Source: Bradyrhizobium oropedii (GTDB lineage Bacteria; Pseudomonadota; Alphaproteobacteria; Rhizobiales; Xanthobacteraceae). From it: a stretch of 64,000 nucleotides of DNA. Positions 1 through 12,000 of the stretch are shown here, piece by piece; position 1 is the stretch's first letter, and each line of letters opens with the position of its first letter. The notes under the pieces were generated by a model, which did no database searches, was not told the DNA's origin, and saw only the letters and a program-made list of their open reading frames with translations. The stretch covers positions 1-64,000 of the forward strand of contig NZ_JACMYO010000005.1 of the NCBI RefSeq assembly GCF_020889685.1, in the 5' to 3' direction. The translations under genes were made by a program, and so were the position numbers.

Positions 1-1
1 C

Positions 2-3000
2 GGCGGCGTCGCGGCGACGCAGGCGGCGATGAATGCGGCCCAGCAGGCGGCCCAGCAAGCGCAACAGGCGGCGCAGAACACTCAGGCGTCTATGATCCGC
101 GCGACGCAGGCGATCCAGGCCTTGCGGGCAGCGCAGAGCGTGGCACGCGGGATTGCGGCGAGCGCACCAAGCACGGTTCCGAACGGGCTCAATATCGGCG
201 GCCTGGTGCCGAGCAGCGGCCTTGCCGCATCAGGCGTCGCCAAGCCGGTCACCGACTGGGTTGGCGCCAACACACCGACACAGACCACGAGCGGCGCCCA
301 GACCACGGTCAATATCGATCAGACCCAATCACAGGCTTTGCTCAATTGGCAGTCGTTCAATGTCGGCAAGGACACGACCGTCAATTTCAACCAGCAGGGC
401 AATGCCAGCTGGGCTGCGCTCAACAGGGTCGCGCCGAATGTGGCGCCGAGCCAGATCCTGGGTGCGATCAAGGCCGACGGCGCAGTGTATGTGATCAACC
501 AGAGCGGCATCATCTTTGGCGGCAGCAGCCAGATCAACGTCCATACGCTGATTGCCTCGACGCTGGACGTGCCGTCGAACGCCAGCAGCGTTGTGTTCTC
601 GGCCAGCAACATGCCGACGAACGTGCCTGTCACCGGTTCGGTGGCCGCGCTGTTTAATCAAGGCAGCAACGGCAAGGTCATCGTCCAGCCCGGTGCTGTC
701 ATCGATACCACCGGTAAGCTGAACGCCACCGGCGATGGCGGCTTCGTGGCGCTGCTCGGCGCCGGCGGCGTCAGCAATGCCGGCAGCATCATCACGCAGA
801 ACGGACAGATCATCCTCGCCTCGGACAACGCAGTATCCGATACAACTGGTCGTGCCGGCGTATATCTGGTCATGCCGCCGTCGAACTATGTCGGGGCCAA
901 GACCGCGATCCAGGTGTTCGGCGCCGGCGGCGTGGTGAGCAACGAGGTCGGTGGCCTGCTCGTCGCCAACGATGGTGCGGTGACGCTCTCCGGCGGCGCG
1001 ATCAACCAGCTCGGGGCCGTGGTCGCCACGACAAGTACCACTCGCACCGGCTCGATCACCCTGAACACGCAATGCCCGCTGGGGAACTGCGCAGTCGGTG
1101 CCAACGGCAACATCGTGCTTGGGTCGGCGAGCCTCACGGCAATCCTGCCGGACGAGACCAGCGGCACGCTGCCGACCGTGACTGCTAACTCGTCCGTTGC
1201 AGTCAATGGCGCAACTCTCAACAGTCCATATTTCCAGGCAGTGCTGCAGCCGCAGATCAATATCAAGGCGAGGGGCAATGTCGACCTGCAGGGCAGCGGT
1301 TCCGGGGGCGCCGGTGCGCTGATCAAGGCACCGAGCGCCGCGTTGACGATCTTCACTGGCGCTGCCGGCACGGTCTTGCTCGAGAACGGCAGTACCATCG
1401 ATCTCTCCGGTATCGCCGGCGTGACGCTGCCGATGTCGATCAACGAGATCAGCATCCTCGTCACCACCGCCGAGGTTGCCGACAACCCGCTCTCCAAGGG
1501 CCTGGTTGGCAAGACCGTCACGATCGATGCGCGGGTCGGTTCGCCGATCCTCAACGTCAGTGGCTATACCGGGCTGATCCCACAGAGCATCGACCAGATC
1601 CTGACCGTCGGTGGCAGCTTCACCATCGGTGACACGACGTCGGTCCCCAACGTCGTGCCGCGCAATTTCGTGCAGCAGCCCGGCGCTGTTATCAACGTCT
1701 CCGGCGGTTACGTCCAATATACCGGAGGCGTCATCGCCACCTCGCGCGTGATCGGCGCCGATGGACGCACCTACGATATCGGCAGCGCCAATCCCAACAT
1801 CGCCTATCTCGGTGTCGGTGGCGGCTTCACCGTCCTGCACAAGATCAACGGCGTAATCGACACGCAGCTGACCGAGGTCTATCTCAGCCCGTTCGGCGGC
1901 AGCGGCGGACGTTATCAAGCGGGCTACGTCGCCGGCGCCAATGCCGGCTCGGTCACCGTGTCGGCGATCAATCCGATCATCAACGACATCATCGGCAATG
2001 TTGTGGCCGGCGATCGCCAGCGTGCGCTGGCGGGCTCGTCGAATCTCGCATCCTCCGACAAGATGCCGAGTGGCGCCTCGCTGAGCATCAACTTCGCGAA
2101 TCCCTCGTCTGGTCAAGCCAATCAAAATCACGTCGTGCTGCTGCCACAGGCGGATGTCGGGTCGGATCCGTATGGCCTCACCGGTTTGACTCTCGCGAAT
2201 GCCTCCACCTGGACACCGACGCTCGCCAACGGCGTGTTTCCGATCTTCACCGATGTGCTGTCGAATGCGTCGCTCGGCGCGATTTCCATCAAGGGCGCAC
2301 TCCAACTCGACATGGCGGCCAGTGCCGTCCTGTCGGTGCGCCCTGGCGGCAGCATCACGCTTGACGGTGTCGGCACCATCGACGGCACGCTCAGCGCGCC
2401 TGCCGGCACGCTCAGCCTGACCGGATTCACCTATGCCAGCGGTGGCCCGCAGCGGCCGTCGATGCCGGCCGTGGTGATCGGGTCCAACGCCGTGCTCGAC
2501 GTGCGTGGGCGCTGGGTCAACGATAGCGGTCTCAAGGCGGATCAGCTTGAAGGGCAGGCCTTCGTCAACGGCGGCAGCGTGAGCATCTCGACGTTTGCCG
2601 CCAGCGACAGTGTCGGCAGTGGGTTTGTTGACGTCACCCAGAGCATCGTGCTGCGGCCCGGAAGCATCATCGACGTGTCCGGCGGCGGTTATGTCAGCCC
2701 CACGGGTAAGCAGAAGACCGGCTCTGACGGTCTGCCGGTCGGCAGGGGCGGCAGCCTTGCGCTTCAGACGTACATGCCGAAGCAGGACAATCGCTGGGCT
2801 GGACCTGCGACGGAAGGATCGAACCCCTATAATGTCCTTCCGACCGGAACCAATCATCCCGATCAGGCCAATGTGCTGCTGGGCGGCACCATCTATGCCG
2901 GAGGCTTCGACGGCGGCGGCACGCTGACATTGCAGACGGCGAGCATCGTCATTGACGGCGCCGCGGCTGCAGTCACGTCCTATCTTCCCACGGCACAGGC

Positions 3001-6000
3001 GGCCGGGATTGCCGCTCAAAGCGGCCTGCCGCTCGCGAGCCTCGCCGTGTCGGATTCGAAGGCCGGCCAGCTGCTGCTGCCGGCATCATTCTTCGCCAGC
3101 GGCGGTTTCTCGCAATATACGTTGAATGATGTATATGGCGGCACCACGGTCACCGCCGGCACCCAACTGGTTCTGCAGCAGCCGACGGCCATGCTGGCCA
3201 ACGTCGCTGCCAACCAGATCCCAACCGGTGCCGTGGTACGTGGCTTCGCATCTCTTGGATTTCTGCCGGACGGCTTGCGAAAGCCCGTCAACTTGACACT
3301 GGACGGGACCAGTGTGCTGATCGACCGCGGCGCCACTATCGCGGCCGATCCGCGGGCCACCGTCACGCTGGTCGGCGGGAATGCCTTCGACGTCACGGTC
3401 TCCGGCTCTGGCTTCAATGTCACGCCTGTGTTGGGCGACGTCACCGTGCTCGGCAGTGTGGTTGCTCACGCCGGCGCGATCAACGTGTTCGGCGACTTGG
3501 TCTCGATCGGCTCCAGCGCCGTTCTCGATGTCGGCGGCGTGTTCCTGCCCAATCCGGCTGTGACCGGCTACTCCACCGGCATTGTGCTCGGCGGCGGCAC
3601 CATCACGCTCGGGGGCGCCACCGTCGTGGTGCAGCCTGCGGCGCAGCTCGATCTGCAGGGCGCGGCCGTCACAGCGGAGAGCAACCTGATCCAGCAGCCG
3701 AAGGCCGGTTTCGGACGGAGCCTGGCCGGACAGGCGGCGTGGAGCGATGGCGGCAGCCTGCAACTCGTGGGCACCAGCATCTACTTTGCGGGCAGCGTCA
3801 ATGCCGCCGGCGGCGCGCCGCTCGCGAGCGGTGGCAGCCTGACGATCGGCGATGTCGCGATCCCAACGGCGGTGACGGGCGTACCTTCGGCTGCGTTCAC
3901 CAATCTGCCTGATGCGATCGTGATCGAGCCGGGTGGCCGCGTCGCCGCGAACCTGCCTGCGGCTGGCACAACGTCCGCGCGCGGCGCCTTCATCGGCGCC
4001 GATACGCTCAACGACAGCGGCTTTGACTCCGTCACTCTGAACGCCAACTTCGCCGTGGCGTTCGCCGGTTCGGTGAATGTTGCGGTCCCTGGCGCCTTGA
4101 CCCTGCGTGCGGACAAGGGAAATTTCGTGCTGTTGCCGGCGAGCACCGGGCTGCAGCCCTTGGGCATCGACCTTAATGATCCGACGACCTTTGCGCCCAG
4201 CTGCGGGACGAATTGCATCCCCAGTATTGGTGGCACCACGGTGAACCTGATTGCAGGCTACGCGCGCATCGTCGGAAAGGATCGGGTGGGGGCTGTCAAT
4301 TCTCCAACCCTTGCCGATGGCATGCTGAACATCTCGGCTCAATGGATCGATTTGCAGCGCGCGATTGCGTTCGACAACGTCGCGAACGCCACCTTCAACA
4401 GCACTTCTGCCATTCGGTTGCTGCCGGAAAATTATGGTTTTGATACCAAAGGCGGCACCGGTCTGGCGACCTCCGGAGGGGCGCTGCTCGCGCCAGGTAA
4501 CGTGACGCTGCGTGCCGCCGAAATCTATCCGGTCAGCAACACGGCCTTCCTGCTGATGTCGACCGGCATGCTTCCCGGCGCCAGCACTGTCACCATCGCG
4601 CAGAACGGAGCGCCGACGGCGCCGCTCTCGGCCGGCGGTAGCATCGTGGTCAGCGCGCGCACCATCGAGCAGGGCGGCACGCTCTGGGCTCCGCTCGGCA
4701 GCATCGTCCTCGGCGTGCGGACCAGCGACGATCTGCCGACCCAGTTCACCGCTACGTTCTTCAATTTGGTCAACATCGCAAGTCTCTTTGCTCCGGGCGC
4801 CTTCGCACCGACCCAGAATGTGACGCTGGCTGCAGGCAGCCTGTCCTCGGTCTCGGCGGCGGGCCTCATCATTCCTGACGGCTATACCGTCGACGGCACG
4901 ACCTGGTATCAAGGCGCTCCGAAGCTGAACGGTGTTGGCGGCGTCGACCCGCCACCCGTGCTCACCGCGCCGCCCGCCAAATCGATCAGCCTGTTCGGCT
5001 CCAGCGTGACCACGAGCACAGGAGCAAGGCTCGATCTCAGCGGTGGCGGCGACATCTATGCCACGGAATTCGTCGCCGGCACTGGCGGCACCCGCAATGT
5101 GCTCACCACCTATCAGCAGGACCCTGCCACCGGCAACCTCACGCCGACCTATGCCGACGGGAGGCAGGTCTATGCGCTGGTCCCGACCTATCAGGCGCCG
5201 GTGGCGCCTTACGATCCCAATTTCGCCTACGCACCCAATTTCTCCGGCGTGAGCGCATCGGCCAACGGGACATTCCCCAATGCGATCGCACCTGGTCAGA
5301 CGGTAACGATTGGAGCCGGCAGCGGCGTTCCCGCCGGCACCTACACGCTGCTGCCCGGCATGTACGCGACGCTGCCTGGCGCCTTCCGCGTCGTGCAGGT
5401 GGCGAACAACGTCAATCCCGGCACCACCAAGAGCGTAACCAGCCCTGACGGCTCGCAATATGTGTTGGGCACGCTTGGCAATTCGCTGACCGGCGCGCGC
5501 TCGTCGCAGACCGCGGTGTTCCAGCTGCAGTCGCAGTCGGTCTGGTCGAAATATTCAGAGATCAATATCACCTCTGGTACGACGTTCTTCCGCAACCAGG
5601 CGCTGGCCGCGAACCAGGCGCCACCTCCGCTGCCGATCGATGGCGGCGTGCTGGTGCTCGGCGCCATCAACTCGCTGAAGCTTGGCGCCACCAATCTGTT
5701 CGCACCGGGCACCAGCGATCTCGCACCTGGCCTCGTCGGCGCCGGCGGCCAGGTCCAGATCGGCGGCAAAGAGATCCTGATCACGCATCTGGATTCCGGG
5801 CAGGCCTCGCCGGCGGGTTATCTCGTGCTCGATCCGGATCAGATATCGAACCTCGGCGCGGCGTCGGTGTTGATTGGCGGCACCGCCAGCGTGGTGAACG
5901 GTGTCCAGCAGATCGCGGCCACGGCGTTCGATCTTGAGGTCAAGACCGACGCGGCGCATCCGCTCACGGGGCCGGAGCTCCTGCTGGTCTCGCTCGGTGG

Positions 6001-9000
6001 CAGCGGCCGTGGTGTCGTGGTCGATGATGGCAGCGTCATCGGCGCCGTCGGCTCGGTGCCGACGGGCACCGATCGCGACATCGTGTTCGGCATCAACCCC
6101 GTAGCCATAGTGGGCTCGGATGGAAAGGTGACCGGATACACGGCTGGAGTGAGCGGCGACGGTGCGCTGTTGCGCGTCTCCAACGGCACCACTGTCAACG
6201 TCACGCGCAACTTCGTGCCCGGTCAATACGGCGGGCCAGGTACGCCGCCGAGCGGCTCGGCCGCGCTCGGCAAGTTCTCGGTCGGCGCCGGCGCGATCAT
6301 CAACGGCGGCAACGCGCTGACGCTCGATACCAGCGGCAACGGCAAGCTCGCCTCGAGCGCTATCCTGACGGCGAGGAACTACGACATCGCCGGCTCCGTC
6401 ATCAATATCGGCGGCGGCTCGACCGGCGTGGTGCTGAGCCCGACCGTGCTGGCGAACTTCAACGATGCGGTGTCGGTCCGCCTGCGCAGCGGATCGGTGA
6501 TCAACCTCTATGACGCCAATGGATTGGAGATCGGCGATGCCGCACATCCGATCGGCACGCTGACCTTCGACAGCGCCGGCCTTTATGGGCAGGGCGGCAG
6601 CACCACCGTCAACGCCACCAACATCGACCTCGCCAACAGCCGCGGCGTCATCGGCAAGGGTATCGCCGGCGCTGGCGGCACGCTGACATTGAATGCCTTC
6701 TCGACCATCACCGAGGACGTCGGCGCCAAGAGCCTCGGCGGCTTCAGTCAGGTCAATTTCAATGCCGGTCAGGCGATCGCCTTCAGCGGCAACGGCAGCC
6801 TGAATTCCGGGCCGATCGGCACTGCCTCGCTGACCTTCAATGTCAGCGGCGCCACGATCGTAAACGAGGGCAGCGGTTATACCAGCGTTCCGACGGTGAC
6901 GATCGGTGGCACCGGCGGATCCGGCGCACAGGCAACGGCCTTGCTCGGTGTCGCCAGCATCGCGGTGACCGCGGGTGGTTCGGGTTACAGCAATGGCGAT
7001 CAAATCACCGTCACCGGGCCCGACGGCACCGGCGACGGTTTCACCGGCACCGCCATCGTCGATGCGAATGGCGCGATCACCGGCGTCAAGATCACATCGA
7101 CTGGCTCCGGCTTCACCGGTGCAATCAGCTCGGTCAATGTTACGAGCGCGGCGGGCACCGGTGCCACGCTCGCGGCGTCGCTTGGCGTCGTCGGCGTGTC
7201 GGTGACCAACGCGGGTTCCGGCTACACCGGCATTCCGACATTCTCGTTCTCCGGCGGCGGCGGCAGCGGCACCATCGCGCAGGGGCTCGCGGCCGTTACC
7301 GGCATCACGCTCACCAATCCCGGCGATGGCTATCTGGGCGCGCCGACAGTGACGATCAGCGGCGGTGGCGGCACGACCAGCAGTGCAGTGGCAAGCGTAT
7401 CCGGCGGCCTCGTGACCGGGCTCACGCTCACCAACGGCGGCTCCGGCTATTCCAGCCTGCCGACGGTGACGTTCTCGGGCGGAGGCGGCGGCGGCGCCGA
7501 CATGACGCTGTCCGCGCCCGTGATTGCGGTCAACAGCGGCGCGTCGCAGTCGCTCGCCACGAGGGGCCAGGTCAGCCTCCTCACTGGTGCCGGCACCGCG
7601 CCCGCAAGCGATCCGCGCAACATCGGTGGCTCGCTTGCCGTTACCGCCGCATCGATCACGGACACCGCGACGATCCGTGCGCTGTCGGGCAACGTCAACC
7701 TGGCGGCATTCACCGGCAACGTGGTGCTCGGGGCAGGGGCCTCCATCGATGCCTCCGGCTCGCGCATCCAGATCCTCGATCTCGTTCAGGATACGCCGGG
7801 CGGCAATGTGCGGCTGATCTCGACGTCGGGCAATGTCGTCATCAATCCCGGCGCCAGCGTCAGCGTCGCGGCCTCCGGCAACGGCTTTGCCGGATCGCTG
7901 TCGATCCTGGCTTCGAACACGGCGGTGCTCAACGGCACGCTCGACGGCCATTCCGCCTTCAAGAGCGTCGGCGGTGATTTCACGCTGCAGGCAGGCAGCA
8001 TCGATCCGTCCAGCACCTTGCCGCTCGGCGCCTTCGCCGGCAGCTTCACGGTCCGCCGCGCGACCGGCGACATCACCATCGACGGCGCGCTGGTCTCGAA
8101 CAACGTGCTGCTGGTGGCCGACACCGGCACCGTCACCGTCAACGGCACCATCGACGCCAGCGGGGGGCGCGGCCAGATCGCACTCTATGGCGGGGTCGGC
8201 GTCACGATCACCGGCGGCGCCGTGCTCGATGCGTCCTGGCAGCCCTACGCCGCGGGCGATCCGCTCTATGGCAAGGGCACGTCGGCGCTGGTGCAGAAGG
8301 GCGGCACCATCACGCTCGGCACCACCGGTAAACCGGACGGCACGCTGAACGGGCAGTATGGCTACGAAAATGTGCCGACATCGGGCAAGATCACGGTTTA
8401 CGACGGCGCCAGGTTCAACGTCAGCGGTGGCACCGGCGGCGCCAACATCGACAACACCGGCGGATCGGTGATCATCCGCGCGCCGATCCTGACCAGCGGC
8501 AATGTTAATGTCGACTTCAAGGGCACCGTCATCACCAACGCCGATGCGGCAGGCAATCCGAGCGGCAGCGGCGTGGTGCTCAATGCCTATGCGGTATGGA
8601 GCACGACCGACGGCTGCACGCTGATCGCGGGCGGCTGCGGCGCCGTCACCACGGTGGCCGCCTATAATGCGCTGACGCCGGATCAACAGCACCAGCTCAA
8701 CCAGCATTTCGATGGCGTGATCGACCCTGCCGGCTTCTTCGATGCCACCCTGACCAACGGCAAGCCGACCCAGATCATCCTTGCCAATGGCGGCCTCTAT
8801 CCGGTCTCCACGCCCGACAACCCGGCGGCCGGCGCCTACATGCCGCACGTCAATTTCTACCAGAGTGTGCTGCAGGGCTTCGTCAACACGCCGTTCAACC
8901 CGGCCGCGGTGACGGCGAACTTCGCCGGCGCCAAGCTGCAGGTCGGAAGCACAGCCGCAATCGCGTTGCCGTCGTCGATGCTGCATTTGCGGCCGGAGAT

Positions 9001-12000
9001 CGACCTCGTCAATCCGAGCGCGACCATCAACAACGGCAACATCACAGTTGCCAGCAACTGGAATCTTGGTTCCGGCGCCACGGTTGGCGGCAACACCACG
9101 CTTTATTACCGGACCACCGGAGGCGGCGAGCCCGGCACGCTGCTGCTGCGCGCGTTCAACAATGTGCAGATCAACGCCACCATCAGCGACGGCTTTTATC
9201 TGCCGAATAACCAACAGCCGACCAATCTCACGGCGGCGGAGGCGTATGCGAACGAAACGGCGAACGACGCCAACAGCGCTTACAACCTCTATCAAGGATT
9301 CTTCAGCCTCGACGGTACGCTGCATTATAGCGCGTCGATTGACACAATTCTGGCCCTTGGCGTTAATCAATCCCCGTTGGTAAACGCGGCATTCTTCACC
9401 ATTCCGGGCGTCTACAACGCCGACTCAGTTTTCGACACGCCGGTACCCATGCAGAACTTCCATTTGCAGAAGCCGGTCGCGATCGCGAGCAGTGACCCAC
9501 AGGTGATCGATCAGTACAATCAGTTTTACGTTCAATATGTGAACATGTATCACGCCTACATGGTCGAGATCGTCCAGGGGAACACGAATGCTGCTTCCAG
9601 CGTGGTCGGATCGGGCCTCGGCGGCTACTATACTTATGCTGAAGTGGCGAACTACTTTCTTAATGTGCTGGGCTCGCCTTTCGTCACGCCGCCGATGCCA
9701 GTAGCGGCGCCAAGCGCGACAGGCCTCTACTACAACATCACCGGAAAGGCCGGCGCTCCGCTCGACTACGTAACTCAATGGGAGAATTATTTCTTCGGGG
9801 TCATCAACGCGAACTTGCAAAATAACAGCAGTCTAGGCGGTCCGCCGGACTTGACGACGGCATTGGGCGGCAGGACGCCGACGCTTGCCAATGCAGCCGG
9901 GATCGATGCTCAGTTCTGCTCGGTTTGCTTCGCGGTGACGCCGCCGTCCGCGCCGCCGGCCTACACGACGCTCTTCCAGTCCACCTACGCGCCGCCACCA
10001 CCGCCGTCGCCATCGACAGCGCCACCGGCCAACCAGATCGCCAACAATCCGGCGATCTATCAGGGCGCGTCGGTCCCCAACACCACGGCAGCGACGCCGT
10101 TGATGACGGTCGGTCTCGGCGGAAGCAAAGGCTCCTTCTCCTACGACTTCGTCGCCGGCGCCGTGTTCCGGGCGGACAACACGCCTTCGGCCGATCCCAA
10201 CGCGGTGATCCAGATGTCGTCGCTCACGTCAACGGTCACGGGGAATCTCACGATCGACGGTCATACGTCGTACGCGAATGGGCAAGTCAACGGCCAGACC
10301 ATCAACATTCCGACCTTGCTGCGCACCGGAACCGGCTCGATCACCGTCGCGGCTGCTGGAAACGTCGAATTCCTCGACAGCAAGACTCCCGGAGCAATCT
10401 ACACTGCCGGCGTCGCAACCAGCACGCCGACGGACTTTGTAGCGCCGACATTGCCCGCGTCCTACACGAGCAACCCGAATGGTCTGATCGGCACGCCGGC
10501 TTGGGCTACTGGCGGCGGCGCCGTCACGGGGTCGGCCGGCGGGTCGATTATCGGGATCGAGATGCCGACGGACACGGACGGCAGCCAGACCGGTATCGTC
10601 GGCGGTCCGACCGGGCAGTTGTGGAGCGCCTGGTACATCCATTTCGGCCAGTCGAACGGCAGCGCGACGCCATTTGCCGCTTGCGCGGTCGGGGCCGCGG
10701 CCTGCCAGACTGCTGCCTGGATCAACTACGCGACCTTCTTCCAGGGCTTCGGTGCGCTTGCCGGTGGCAACGTCAAGCTGTCGGCCGGCGCCGATATCGT
10801 CGATGTCGGCGCGTCGCTGCCGGAGACGCTGGTGGTCGGCGGCGGTTTCACCGCAGCCGACCCGACGAAGGCGACCTATTATGGTGGCGGCAATCTCAGC
10901 GTGATTGCCGGCGGCAATCTCCTGAGCAGTGATTTCCTGGTCGGCCGCGGCGCGGGCCTGATCCGTGTCAGCGGAGTGGTCGAGGCCACCACGGGCAATC
11001 CGCTCAATCAGGGCTTGCCGACCAAAGGCATTACGGTTGACAATCAGGGGAACGTCACCGGCTCTTATGCGCTGCCGCTGCTGCTGGCGGTGCAAGACGG
11101 CTTCGTCACGGTGGCCGCTCGCGGCTCGGTGACACTCGGCAACGTTTATGACCCAGCCCAGTTACCGCTTGCTGCCACGGCGCAGACGCCGATCGCGTCT
11201 CTGCCCGGTGCGAACAATTCGACCTGGAGCAATCAGTTTACCAGCTTTGGTCCGGCTAGCGGCGTTTCGCTGACCAGTCTCACGGGAGATGTGACGGCCT
11301 TGACCGTTTCTTCTTCCAATTCGTCGATCGGCGGCCTTTTTGCGGTGAAGTCGCCGACTGATAGTCTGAGGTACGACATCGTCGGGCAGGTGTTGCCTGC
11401 TACGCTGGATCTGACGGCGCTCGGCGGCGACATTGCTTTCAACACTGTCTTCACCGGCGGGGGCCTTGGAAACGCCAATTTGATTGGAAGCGCTACCGGA
11501 ACCGTCAACATGATCGCCACGGGCTCCATCGATCTCGGGGCTGGCCTGTCAATGACCGAGAGCCTTAGTGGGCCGCTCGGTGTCCCGTTGCCCGCCCAAA
11601 CCCAGGCGCTGCACGCCAATGACCCCAACCCCGTCATCATCGCGGCAGGCAAGGATCTCGACATCGCCAATGCCAGATTGACGCTCGTCAAGCCGGCGCA
11701 GATCGAGGCCGGCAACAACATCAACGCCGGCGATCGCATCACTGGGAGCGGCTTGATATTCGTCGGTCAGAACAACAACGCATCCGACATCACCAGCATC
11801 GTCGCCGGCAACGATCTGGTCGGCGGCGCCTACGCTCTCTATGGTCCAGGCACCTTCTTGCTGCAGGCTGGACATGATCTTGGGCCGTTTGCGCCGTCGG
11901 TTTTCAACCCGCCAACGACCTTGGGCGTCGCCACAATCGGTAACGGCAGCGCGGTCGGTGGCTCGTTCGGCGGCCTCAATCTCGGCGCCAACGGCTTCCT

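Noticed and set aside
329..3019. 896-codon open frame antisense to the adhesin gene
   Set aside because: Composition is Arg/Asp/Gly/His-rich without domains, as expected for the reverse strand of a GC3-biased gene; the plus strand has a clear TPS protein.
5555..9370. 1,271-codon antisense frame under the adhesin
   Set aside because: Same low-complexity reverse-strand composition, no domain, no ribosome site; it is a by-product of codon bias in the repetitive gene.
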